From Thozetella sp. PMI_491 (taxonomy: Eukaryota; Ascomycota; Sordariomycetes; Chaetosphaeriales; Chaetosphaeriaceae), in the NCBI GenBank assembly GCA_021432635.1, contig MU270077.1, positions 271,531 to 335,530 on the forward strand: DNA of 64,000 nt. Reading direction: 5' to 3'. Below the pieces are notes generated by a model. The model was not told the origin of the DNA and made no database searches. It saw only the letters and a program-made list of their open reading frames with translations. The translations under genes and the position numbers were made by a program. Position 1 is the first letter of the stretch. Each line of letters begins with the position of its first letter. Below, piece by piece: positions 1 through 9,568 of the stretch.

Positions 1-810
1 AATGATGCAGAGGTTGTTAAGTCTCCAGTGGCCGGCCAACGAAACAGCCTCTAGACCGACGCCCTCTTGGAGGCACGCATCGCCGATCATGCACCAAGTC
101 ATGTTATTGACTAGCTTGAAGCCATCTCGGTTGTATGTCGCAGCAAGATGCTTGGTAGCCATCGCAAGGCCGACCGCGTTCGCGACACCCTGGCCCAGCG
201 GGCCTGTCGTCACTTCAACACCCTCATTCTCAATTTCTGGATGTCCAGGGCAGAGCGAATCGGTGCGGTTGGAGTGGTAGCTCTTAAGCTGGTCTTGGGT
301 CATGCTCTTGACGCCAACCAGATGCATGAAGAGATACTGCCAGAGGCAAGCATGTCCTGAAGAGAGCTGGTATCAGCGGCTGGATTACATCTTTACTGGC
401 GTTTGTGGGGGAGCCTACCATTGGATAGAACAAATCGATCCCTGTTGAAGTAGTCGCAATTTGAAGGGGAATACTTCATGACATATTTGTAGAGGGCAAT
501 GCCAATGGCTGCCATGCCCATGGCCGAGCTAGCATGCTGTTAGTGGATGAAAGTTCGCTGCTCACGGTGTTCAGGTCTTGCGTTAGGCGGGAGCCCGGAG
601 GGGTAGGAGTGGGAGATGGGGGGCATACCCAGGATGGCCGCCCTTGAACTGCTCGCAAAGGTCGGCAATGTAAGCACGGAAAACGCCCAAAACACGATCA
701 TGCTTGTCAGCTCCCTCGAGGTTGAGGCCGACCCCACCGAGCTTGCCCTCGACGGACTTGGTCACCACCGGGAGTGCGGCCGTCTCGTATGCCTCGAGAG
801 AAGGAGCCAT
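1..810 (-). CDS. Transketolase-family protein, dihydroxyacetone-synthase-like, 5' part (runs off left edge)
   Basis: Three exons (629-810, 419-528, 1-356) give an uninterrupted thiamine-diphosphate transketolase N-terminus. Visible landmarks are the KGGHPGSAMGMA stretch split by the first intron, LSNGHACLWQY split by the second, and the GPLGQGVANAVGLA and MIGDACLQEG segments of the ThDP/Mg-binding region. Both introns have GT donors and AG acceptors. Transketolases transfer two-carbon ketol units; the wording of this N-terminus is closer to the fungal dihydroxyacetone-synthase branch than to the classical pentose-phosphate enzyme, but that is a judgement from memory. The start is the ATG at 810. 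The remaining two thirds lie outside the window, so intactness cannot be judged. It is transcribed away from the SDR at 1882, with about 1.1 kb between the two starts. Confidence 0.88.
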
Positions 811-1881
811 GGTGCCGCTCTAGTCTGTGGGAACTGGAGATAATTGGGTTGGTATATGGATCTCACGAAATACAAGAAGACATAGAAACCCAGAAACACT
901 GTTAAGAGGTGATGGCGGTCCTGGCCACTGCAGCGCATGTCGCGTATATATATATATATATCTGCACATATGGATACCCGTACTGATCGCCCCATGCGAC
1001 CTAGGAAGTCCCGGATGCAGCAAACTCCCTGTTGTCGTCTAGGCCCCTGGCTAGCCCCATGGCTTGATCGAGACGGTACTGGCTAAAACTCGTCTCGAGA
1101 TTTTGTCCTTGGCCAGCCGTCTGCGGCCATGGGCCCGTACAGATGGGTCAGGGGATCCCTAAATGGCCTAGATAAGACAGTCAATGTGGTAAATGGTGCT
1201 CCCTAGGCAGACCGACCTAAGCCCGCTCTATTACCGCCCGGTTGACATGGGGAGCACCCTTTCGTGACGAGTACCCAAGGGGAAGACAGCTAAAACCATG
1301 CCGAACTCGCGCCTCAACTTGCCCTCGGCCGCCCCACCGTACTGCTTCCGCTTGAACGGAAATCGACAATGGGTGGCACACGAGTCATATCTGGTGCACA
1401 TGGGACTGGGTGACACGCGCTGGAACCTGTCCAGCTACCCACTGAAGGCGCGGGGACTGTGTAATCCCCGCCGGCTTTCCCCCGCACTTCCCCCATATTC
1501 GTGGGGCAAAAAAGGCTCGTCTCGAGGCGACATAGTTGCCCATCCTAGTTGGCTCGCTTCTAGGTTTCCATCCCAGTTGGGCGCCAGCATCCCTGTAAGC
1601 GTGGCGTGGAGGCGTCATCTCAGCGATGCCTCGATGCGAGCCAAGATGGCCTCGATACCAGTGGTCTGGGAGTCTTCATGCCCGAGTCGGTGACAGAAGT
1701 AACATTGCTGGATAGGTGTTTTGGGTATGAACAGGATGTAGAGCTATTTACTATAAAACCGAAGCACGCTCGACTGCGAAGACCGAGCGTACCAGTATCA
1801 TACGTGCTGCGATATCGTCGCAATTGACAAGTCACTATCGAGGTTCTTCGCCGCTGCTCGTTCTAAGGCTTCTTATCCAGC
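811..1881. other. Intergenic region between divergent genes, with (TA)n tract
   Basis: No convincing gene is seen. It contains a short (TA)n microsatellite at 945-961 and the promoter region of the SDR downstream. The open frames here have non-coding-like composition and no recognisable motif. Confidence 0.6.
1752..1758 (+). promoter_or_regulatory. TATA box of the SDR gene
   Basis: A TATAAAA heptamer lies about 125 nt upstream of the ATG at 1882, a common spacing for a fungal TATA promoter with a leader of about 100 nt. Assigned by sequence and position only. Confidence 0.5.
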
Positions 1882-2754
1882 ATGCCTCCGATTGCCAGTT
1901 CAGACCTTAACGCTACTACGGCCCCAGTGGTCGGCAGTGCTGCTGAGGACCAGCCTTTTATCAGCACCCAGCCCGATGCTGGGTTCGACTGGCGTGTTTC
2001 GTTGACGAAGAAGGTTATCGCCATCACTGGCGCCAACCGCGGTATCGGACTGGGAATCGCCGAGGTTTGTCTCGCAAACGATGCTGCGACGGTGTACTCG
2101 CTCGACCTCTTTGAGCCCGAGGGTGACTTCCTCGCCCTCAAGAAGAAGGCTGGCGACCGCCTGCAATACATTCATTGCGACGTCACCTCGGAGGAGAGCG
2201 TTGGTGCGGCCATCAACGCCATCGTCGAGCAGAGGGGGACCATCCACGGCCTCGTTGCCAACGCCGGTATGACGAAGCACCAGCCGGCGCTGCAGTTCGG
2301 CCGGGAACAGCTGGAGAAGCTCTTCAACCTCAATGTGTTCGGCGCCTACTTCTGTGCCACGGCGGCCGCGCGCAAGTTCATCGAGCTCGGTGTAAAGGGC
2401 TCCATCATCTTCACGGCCTCCATGACGTCGTACCGTCCGAATCGGGCGGCACCCTCCGCCCCCTATGGAGGCACTAAGGCGGCAGTGCGGAATATGACCC
2501 ATACCCTGGCCATGGAGTGGGCCAAGCACGGCATCCGCGTAAACTCGGTTTCTCCAGGCTTCGTGAAGACAGCCATGACCTACTTTGTCGATCAGGCTCC
2601 CGACTGGGCGCTCAAGATGCAGTATTACGGAGGCATGCCCCGCCTGGCCGACCCCAAAGAGCTGGGCGGGGCCTATGTGTACTTGCTTTCGGACTGCGCG
2701 AGCTACACGACCGGAATCGATCTCCCGATAGCAGGCATTGTTGGTGCGTGGTAA
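1882..2754 (+). CDS. Short-chain dehydrogenase/reductase, sorbose/xylulose-reductase type
   Basis: Single-exon 290-aa classical SDR. The N-terminal extension of about 40 residues is followed by a Rossmann fold with TGANRGIG (49-56), NAG (127-129), catalytic Ser180 and the YGGTK pair Tyr195/Lys199. These features predict NAD(P)(H)-dependent oxidoreduction of an alcohol/ketone. Overall resemblance is to the fungal L-xylulose/sorbose reductase (Sou1-like) group, so a sugar or polyol is the likely substrate. It sits between a DHAS/transketolase-like gene and a Zn2Cys6 regulator, which ends tail-to-tail only 86 nt downstream; a small carbohydrate-use module is plausible but inferred. The ATG at 1882 is preceded by a TATA box and a purine at -3 is absent, so context alone does not prove the start. 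Confidence 0.9.
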   Translation: MPPIASSDLNATTAPVVGSAAEDQPFISTQPDAGFDWRVSLTKKVIAITGANRGIGLGIAEVCLANDAATVYSLDLFEPEGDFLALKKKAGDRLQYIHCDVTSEESVGAAINAIVEQRGTIHGLVANAGMTKHQPALQFGREQLEKLFNLNVFGAYFCATAAARKFIELGVKGSIIFTASMTSYRPNRAAPSAPYGGTKAAVRNMTHTLAMEWAKHGIRVNSVSPGFVKTAMTYFVDQAPDWALKMQYYGGMPRLADPKELGGAYVYLLSDCASYTTGIDLPIAGIVGAW

Positions 2755-2840
2755 ATTCGGTGAAGGTGCCGCGGCCCATGCCTGCGCACCTTAATTAGAA
2801 GAGCGCTTCTGTATCAATAAAATTTATTCATGTACATAGC

Positions 2841-5006
2841 CTACAGCTGCTCTCTCCAGACTTCCGAGAGCCGGTCTAGTAGAGGCGAAGAGGGTATCTT
2901 GCTGACATCAAGTGCCCGCTTCAAAAGTTGTAATAACGCCGCTTGCCGCTCCCGTGCTTCCACGCATAGGCCAGCTGTAGGAACGGCGAACGCCAATGTT
3001 AGTAATGTTGATAATAGAACGAGATTTGGGAAGAAGGGTTTACCCGCGTAGGTTGCTTGGACGTTGACAAATGCACTAGCCGCGTCGTCGCTTGTATGTG
3101 TGGATGCGATCCCGCAGATTGTCTGGACGCTTTCGTCCAGTAGCTTACGCTGGCTGCGGTATGATTGGATTCCTCCGAGGATCGGCTGGTTCAACAAGAC
3201 CACGATCCTTGCAAAGTGGAAGGTCTGGATCGCTGCGGCATGCGAGGGTGGGTGCACCCAGATGGGAGGAAACATCGCCTCTAGGCTGACAGACAGAGCA
3301 GGGCCACCTTTGGGGACGTTGGCCGACGAAGTCGAGGATGCAGCCTCTTGGCGCCTTGAGGCACATAAAGGCTGAAACTGACTGGGGAGAATACTGTACC
3401 ATTGCTCGATGTCACGTAGGAGTTCCTGGCCTCGAGCGATGCGCTGGGCGATGCCTGGCATCTCCCCTGCACTATTCGCCCCGTTCTCGCCAGCACCTGC
3501 CGAATATTCGACGCATTTTGCGGCTAGGAAGACGATACGTGTGCACAGCTCATCAGGTGTCAGGGAATGTAGAGGTTTCTTCGGTATCCAGAAGGTGAGC
3601 GTCGGCCGCGTCTCGCGGAAGGCTGCCCAAATGTCTTGCCGGACCCAAGCCCACCATATGGATCTCTGGAAGAGATCGGCCGACTCCCCGTCGTTGTCCT
3701 GGGACCGATGGATCCAGAAGGCTCCTCGCAGATGGCGCTCCCAGTCTGACGTACTCTGCGCGTCAAACATCTCATAGGTGCTGATCAGCATAGCGGTGGC
3801 TAATATCTCGCGCGAGCGGCTGTAGCTAGGATACAGTAGATTTTGCGAGAGATACTGCAGCGTTTCGTAATAATATTGAGTTGCAAGGTGGGCTGACAAC
3901 ACGGGCGACGTTATCTCGCCGCTGCCGTTGGAGTCGCCATAGACACGATCCACCTGGGCCTCCCCTGGAGCTATGTGTCTTGCTGCCACCGCGAGAATCG
4001 ACTTTAAGAGCCCCACATTCCGCATGGCTAGATGGGGTACATGCTTCGAGAACAGGCGTTCCGGATCGAAGAGGTCGAGAATGGGGCCAACGACATCGGT
4101 GTAGTACTGTAGGAGTGTCACCTCCTGCGGCTGAAGCCAGAGCTTCTCTGGGGAGTTCCAAGGCTCGGGAAGCGAGAGCTCTCGCAGCATAGCATCCTCG
4201 TCGCCTTGGTTTTGATCTACAACGACTTCTTCGTCTGGACTGCTGGGGACGGGGCTTTGCCTTCTGGAGAGAGAATTCTTGTCGAACGACCACCCCGGCA
4301 ATGTGTTGGAGAGATTATCCCTCTCGATGTTCCGGATGGCGTCATGCACCAGCAAGTCATACCAGTCGTGCGGCGAAACCGATGGCCAGGACCAAGCCGC
4401 GGGGTTCGGCGGAGCATATGTTGAGCGTGCCGGAAGTCCTATTTCACCTAAGTTATCGTCAAGCTCTACCTGGCCCACCGCAACTAAGGGGGTACGATCT
4501 TCCACGACACCATCGCGGTCCGGTTCCCCAGAAGCAGGCAAGTCCCGCGTCGCAGGCGCGCCAGGGTGGGCAGGGCCAGAGAAACGGCTGGAGCCATCGC
4601 GCGGATCCGGGACAGGGATTGATCGGGGAGAGGCTCCAGGTACCGGAGCATGCTCCCCTGCCCGGTTCGTCGAAAACGGCCCCTTCGTGCGGGACGTCGG
4701 CGCAATTGGCGCAGCATAAATACATTCTCGATCAGCCTTCTCGCAACGACCACAACGGGGACGACACTCGTCGCACTTTATCCGCCGTTGCCGGCACGTC
4801 AGGCTTAACAACACGAAGCAGTCTGTCAGTCCATTAAACTTGGCATCCCTCCGGGCTTGTGACACGGTATAGGCACCGCCCGGGCCGGGCGGGGCAGGGC
4901 AAGAAACTTACCAGCCTGTCGAGGCTCGTAGGCCTCGCCCTCTCGGGGGCCGTGAGCTGGGTCGTTTAGCGCTTGGCGGGCTCCGATCTCTGGCGCCCGA
5001 CAACAT
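2841..5006 (-). CDS. Zn2Cys6 (Gal4-type) fungal transcription factor
   Basis: Two exons (4912-5006 and 2841-4803) separated by a 108-nt intron (GTAAGT...TTAAG) encode 685 aa. Only splicing restores the full zinc cluster: the first exon ends in STG plus TG of a cysteine codon, and exon two continues LTCRQRRIKCDECRPRCGRC, giving all six cysteines around residues 32-58. A Pro/Ser-rich linker follows, then a long helical region resembling the fungal-specific regulatory domain, ending in a Leu-rich C-terminus. Such proteins bind CGG-containing sites in the nucleus. The neighbouring SDR and transketolase-like genes are candidate targets, by position only. Without the intron the reading frame would lack the first cysteine, so the start at 5006 is preferred. 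Confidence 0.9.
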
Positions 5007-5498
5007 GGCATTTTAGCCCAGAGAGAGTGTGGTGTATGCTCTTGAGGCTCGCATCGAGAAAATTTTAAAGCTTGGGGGAATACTTTTGCTTTCTAGACGA
5101 AGAAACTGGCCCTTAGTGCCCCCCCCTCGCCAGATGCGATGGCCTCGAGACGAGCTATGATACCCCACTCGGCAACCCCCACAGCCGTCTGTCGAGCCCA
5201 TTGGCATGAGACGGAACAGTGGAATTGGTGCGAGTCAGAGTCATGCACCCGCCAGGGACAATTTCCACCCCTGAAGCGGCACACGAGCAAGCCTGATCGA
5301 AGCGAGGCGCGCTAGAGCAAGATGGGAGCGCTAGAGCAAGATGATTGCGCTCGAGTGAACAGAAGCGATGGATAACGCCATAATTATGCCCAGTGATCCA
5401 TTACATTCTGACCATCAGGCTGCGCATTCGAAATTAACTGGACAATATACCCTATAATTTGCTTCAACGGCCCGCTACCTACAGCTCACTGCCACGGA
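5007..5498. promoter_or_regulatory. Upstream region of the Zn2Cys6 gene
   Basis: About 490 nt with no supported gene. It holds the 5' flank of the minus-strand regulator and the 3' flank of the CVNH gene. No clear TATA box or repeat was recognised, apart from a near-duplicated GAGCAAGATG at 5311-5342. Confidence 0.4.
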
Positions 5499-6098
5499 TC
5501 ATATATTTTGACCCCTCACCCCGTAGCACTTGAGGAAGCCATCGTCGTTACCAACAACTTGGTCTAGTGCGGAGTCAGTAACTGCAATCTGATGGCGAGC
5601 CTTGGTATAACATACTAAGGTCGAATTGAGCCAAGGTGTTGGTGCTGGTGCTGTGGTCCCTTCTATAGCAGGCGCAGGTGATCCAACCAGAGGGAGGCCT
5701 TCGTCTACCAGGATCCCGGGACCGCCCTGGGTGCTTGACCAGCAGGAGCCGCTGTACCCACCCCTAGCCCAAGTCAGTTCACCAGCACTTGCTGCATCAT
5801 AAAGAAGTGATATGCTCACTCAGCCTGGCCATACAGTCCACCGTGGTTGTTGATCAGACAGTGGTTGAGGTTCAACTTGCTGCTGTGAGACTGGCCCGAG
5901 ATGGTCCTGCACGAAGCGACCATAGAGAAGCCATCCATGAACCACTATAGATGCGGTCGTTAGACTTGGAACACACGTCTGTCATGGATCGCTAGAAATA
6001 CGCCGGAATCTTACACCGTGATCACAGGTAGACCAGAATCCCGACTCGGCAGCAACCGCCAGGGCATTGGTTAATAACAAGGTAAGCGAGAGCTGCAT
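5499..6098 (-). CDS. Small secreted CVNH (cyanovirin-N homolog) lectin
   Basis: Three exons (6015-6098, 5820-5944, 5499-5763) encode 157 aa. Residues 1-18 form a signal peptide. The mature part starts GFWSTCDHGWF and shows the two sequence-related CVNH halves: first half with MVASCRTISG, LNLNHCLINNHGGL; second half with GGYSGSCW, LVCYTK and LDQVVGNDDGFLKCYG. CVNH proteins bind oligomannose glycans; in fungi their roles are mostly unknown. A Pro/Ala/Gly-rich insertion of about 40 residues interrupts the second half, between SGSCW and LVCYTK, at a position where other fungal CVNH proteins can carry inserted domains. All junctions keep frame and use GT/AG. Six cysteines fit an extracellular location. 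The start is the ATG at 6098. Confidence 0.85.
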
Positions 6099-6832
6099 AA
6101 TGGTATGTGGGTACGTGAACGCCGCCTCCGATCCAACGGCGGATAGACTGTCTGTCTTCCGCGGGCAAGAAAAGACATTCAGCTCGGGATGAACACTAGC
6201 AGCTCGGCACACAGTTCTCACTAAGTTGCCGTCGGCGACTAAAGGGGGGGGAGGCTGGTTTCCGCCAGGCGTAACACTCGACCTAGTAGCGCTTACTCTG
6301 GATTGTTCGGTTAAGGGAGGGTGGAGAAGCTGATCAATGACTGCTGGCGATAACCCTTTGTGGCCAGAGTCGAGGCCATGTATTGCTACTCGGCGCAAGG
6401 GCATATGCACTGGATTTTAACTTTCGTAGTACTTGCCTACCTTAGGTACCTATGTACAGTCGGGTCCGGAGCTAGTGGATCACAGAGGAACCTGTGTAGA
6501 CTCCGGCTAACGCAACGCTCGCTTAACGATCTAGAGCATCTCAAGTACCCACCTAAGTTCCGATACACGAGGAAGCCACAGGAGGTTACACAATTGATTT
6601 GCGCTAAAGACGTCATGGAGGAAATAGCCGCACCTTGATCTCATAGTCGATGTTCTAATCGACGTTCTGCAAGGCATGCAGTGGCTACGTTTATGACCTC
6701 CTCTAACACGACGATCAGTGCGTCTTGAATCGTGCTACAGCTCGCGAAAGAGGATGCCGAGAAACCAAAGTTCCTAATTGTAGGGAAGCAATACGAACGA
6801 GCTGCATCCACAAAACAAAGGCTTCGTAGGGG

Positions 6833-6860
6833 TTTTTTTTTTTTTTTTTTTTTTTTTTTT
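6833..6860. repeat. Homopolymer T(28) tract
   Basis: Twenty-eight consecutive T on the + strand, flanked by GTAGGGG and GGTTCGG. On the minus strand it is a poly(A), which could mark the 3' end of an old retroposed sequence, but no recognisable SINE/LINE body or target duplication flanks it. Length in the assembly is likely to be imprecise. Confidence 0.8.
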
Positions 6861-7056
6861 GGTTCGGTCAAAATGGCCGGCACGAATCAGATCAACAAGG
6901 GTGCTTAAACCTCCATGCAGCGCTCGTGGCCATAAATGGTCGTGTAATCACCGACGCTGCAACGTCTGGTACAGGTGTCCCCAGTCCCGGTTAGGGCGCT
7001 TTCCCTTTCAGGCTATTAGATCACTGGCCCGCGGAGTATCAAGTTCCAGACCCGAT

Positions 7057-7296
7057 TTATTCCCCTTTGTACTCTATGTGTGAGTTCGGTTGTCGCTCAC
7101 AGTTGTCCGCGCCGGTAAAAGCACACTGCTCATCGTTGTTCTCTCCTTCTAAACGACCTAGGACGGATCGAGATTGCATTTGCTTCACACATTTCAAGTC
7201 ATCAGGTTGCCGAGGCATCATTAACAGTAGCAGCAGCAAGAGCGACCGTGAGCAGCACGCAACTAGAGAATAAAGCAAGATATGATTCTCCTCCAT
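7057..7296 (-). CDS. Possible small hydrophobic/secreted ORF
   Basis: An ATG at 7296 opens a 79-aa frame whose first 26 residues contain a strong leucine-rich hydrophobic core (SRSLLLLLLLMM) produced partly by a CTG/CAG repeat. The rest is charged with only three cysteines. No family is recognised. The hydrophobic core may simply be the translation of a trinucleotide repeat, so this is a weak candidate. Confidence 0.2.
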   Translation of the reverse strand: MEENHILLYSLVACCSRSLLLLLLLMMPRQPDDLKCVKQMQSRSVLGRLEGENNDEQCAFTGADNCERQPNSHIEYKGE

Positions 7297-7512
7297 AGCA
7301 ACAATTCTGGCGCCTAACTCATGCTTCAATACTAATCTGACATTTGTTAAACGACAGACAAGGCAAGCATAGTCAAGTCCTATATTCGGCGAGGTCCTAT
7401 TATCCGGCCGGCTCACCGATGAACTAGTCTACGGTCTCCAAACCCGAAGTTAAAAACACTCGAGAGACTGGGAAGTCATTTCTGAACGTCCACCGACTTC
7501 GATGTGCCCTCT

Positions 7513-8214
7513 CTAATTCTTGGTGGGCCTTGGTGCCCTGGCAGGTGACGGTTTCTTGGTAGTCGCTAGTTTCCTTGTCGTTGTAGGCCTCCTAGGCACT
7601 GTGCCCTTTGTGGTCCGCGGCGCTGTGGCAGTTTTTGACGCTCTCCGGATCGAAGTCTTGAGCGTTGATGGCTTCCTCACGGTGGCTGAAGGCTTCTGCG
7701 TGGTGTGAGAGAGCTTTGTGGAGACTTTTCTCTCGTGGTGCAAAGGCTCCACGGTGAGCGACGGCTTCTTGGCGGAGCTGGTCCTCCTAACGGAGCTGAT
7801 CTTCTTAGTGGAACTGGTCTTCCTAGTGGAACTGGTCTTGATGGTGGAACTGGTCTTGATGATGGAGCTGCTCTTCTTGCTTATCTTTCGGATTACAGGC
7901 GGGACGGGCAGGCCAGTCATCGTTGGGGGTGGCGTATGGACGCCCATAGGAGCCCCGCTAACAACCGTAGGGGGGGCCGTAAGTATTGCTACAGAGGCTG
8001 CGACCACGGTAGCAATAGGAGCCGCGACAGTGGCTTGGACCACTACAGGAGGGGCGACCACAGGAGGGGGGACCAGGGGGGGTATTGGAAAGCCGTCTCC
8101 GAGATTGTTGCTGTCCACGACATCATTCGCGTGCGATGCCCGAGCAAGGCAGCCGAAGACAAAGACTAATCCAAGGATAGATCCCCGAATCATGAGGGGA
8201 GGATGGCACAGCAT
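7513..8214 (-). CDS. Secreted Lys/Ser/Thr-rich repeat protein
   Basis: Single-exon 233-aa protein. A hydrophobic N-terminus (second Met at residue 8, MIRGSILGLVFVFGC) ending near SHA looks like a signal peptide. Residues about 35-105 are Pro/Val/Ala/Thr-rich and hydrophobic; residues about 110-155 are tandem six-residue repeats of the type KTSST, RKTSST, KKISSV, RRTSSA, KKPSLT; the C-terminus is strongly basic with many Thr/Pro/Arg. No catalytic domain is visible. Composition suggests a cell-wall-associated or extracellular, possibly O-glycosylated, low-complexity protein; Lys-Ser repeats also raise the possibility of kexin-like processing at basic pairs. A TATA box lies 118 nt upstream of the ATG. 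Function unknown. Confidence 0.65.
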   Translation of the reverse strand: MLCHPPLMIRGSILGLVFVFGCLARASHANDVVDSNNLGDGFPIPPLVPPPVVAPPVVVQATVAAPIATVVAASVAILTAPPTVVSGAPMGVHTPPPTMTGLPVPPVIRKISKKSSSIIKTSSTIKTSSTRKTSSTKKISSVRRTSSAKKPSLTVEPLHHERKVSTKLSHTTQKPSATVRKPSTLKTSIRRASKTATAPRTTKGTVPRRPTTTRKLATTKKPSPARAPRPTKN

Positions 8215-8330
8215 AGCTCTTACCCTGCTGCTCCGAGCTGCCGAAAAACTAGCCCCAATGAGTAATTCAAGTAGCAGGCCTTGGGAACTCGACAGAGGGA
8301 CTACGCCAAGCCCGTCCGTGATGGCTGCTG

Positions 8331-8337
8331 ATTTATA
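8331..8337 (-). promoter_or_regulatory. TATA box of the repeat-protein gene
   Basis: Minus-strand TATAAAT, about 118 nt before the ATG at 8214. Position and sequence fit a core promoter, supporting the reality of the gene. Confidence 0.5.
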
Positions 8338-9568
8338 CTGCCTCTCGGCCTTCGGCCAATCAAAATGTTATGTGTTGTGATCAATCTACTACATATGGAC
8401 CAGCTGCTATCTCCATTCTCGCCGCGTGGGTGGTATGCATTCTGGTCTCGGGCAAGCGTAAATAACACTTGCGCTACAATTACGACATTAATCATCACAC
8501 AGTAGTAGGTTAGCATAGCGATAAATCAAGCGCAATTTCCAATGAGACATTCTCGGTCAGCCCCACCACCCACGAGGTCGATAATCTCCGTCGGCTGGAG
8601 CCGACATGCCAGACGACTGAGGCCGGTTCGGCTATTCTTGCCGGCAAGGGGGATATCGAAATCAGCCACCAGGATTGCCAGCTTCCTATTCAACAGGTAG
8701 ATCGCTGATATATCCAAGCATATGGGACACTGGTGTTAGCAAATCATACCGAAGGCTATTTACAACTCGGGCGTTTAGTCTAGTCCTTTCCCCAATGCCA
8801 CACTCTGTGAAACGAGCATAACGTCGTATAATTATTTCAGGAGCACAAGATGATACAGCTGCGATATACACGCCCCACCATGTTTGAATCTGAAATCCAC
8901 GACATTCCATATGCTTCCACTAGACGCTCCATTCCCTTCCGCTACTCTTCAGTCGAGACTACGCTGGACTCGTGTTGCGTCTTGTAGCTGTTGGCAAAGG
9001 CTAATTTGATCGTGCCTTGCTTCGAGTTGCAGCAGAACCCGCTGGAGGGGAAGATATTCTTGCTCAAATGGCTCCAGTGAACATAGGCCCCCCTACTCCT
9101 TTTCCTGCCCAATGGCCTCGCTGGTCGCTAGGTCACCTTTGAACTTGATAATGGTGCGGTAGCCGCTTTAGCTTGTTCTCTTCGTGTTCCTAGAGCTACG
9201 CGAGATGGCGCGCGATCGACCGTAGAGGTCGTTGCCTGCACGAATTGATATCGCCCCAAAGTGTCAACGCTACAGACCAACGACTTCCGCGCTACCCTTT
9301 GAAATTACAGATTTGGCGTACTGGGCTTTTTTGGATATAAGCGCCAGAGTAATCGTGACTACACCCTGCAATGCCCCGGCAGCGAAGACAATAGGTACAT
9401 AAATACTGAAGATGATGTGCGGGTTCACAGGCCGCATGCACTATACTAGGCAGTCTCCAGGCCATCTTTGCCCCCAAGGCCTTAGACGCCAGGAGCCAGT
9501 ATGTGCCCTCACCATCTTCCCATATCACTAGGATCAAGCCGTAAACTGGAGTGTTCCGCATCCATAAC
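8338..9568. other. Intergenic region with coding-like scraps
   Basis: No complete gene is supported. Between about 8947 and 9170 on the minus strand two short frames have coding-like amino-acid composition (for example RTIIKFKGDLATSE at about 9107-9167 and a stretch with SSGFCCNSKQGT below it), each ending at a stop. They may be parts of a decayed or spliced gene. No family was recognised. Confidence 0.3.

Larger units (their letters stand above)
6099..7512. other. Intergenic region with long poly(T) tract
   Basis: No confident gene. It contains a run of 28 T at 6833-6860 and a small minus-strand open frame (7057-7296) listed separately. No transposon ends or target-site duplications were recognised. 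Confidence 0.5.

Noticed and set aside
1298-1693. 131-aa + strand frame upstream of the SDR
   Set aside because: Pro/Ser/Arg-rich composition without motif, overlapping other frames in the intergenic region.
1900-2529. 209-aa open frame on the minus strand
   Set aside because: Antisense to the SDR gene, whose catalytic motifs are complete.
7718-8380. 220-aa open frame on the + strand
   Set aside because: Antisense of the repeat-protein gene and extends into its promoter; its Leu/Val/Glu repeats are the complement of the Lys/Ser repeats. The minus-strand frame has a signal peptide and a TATA box.
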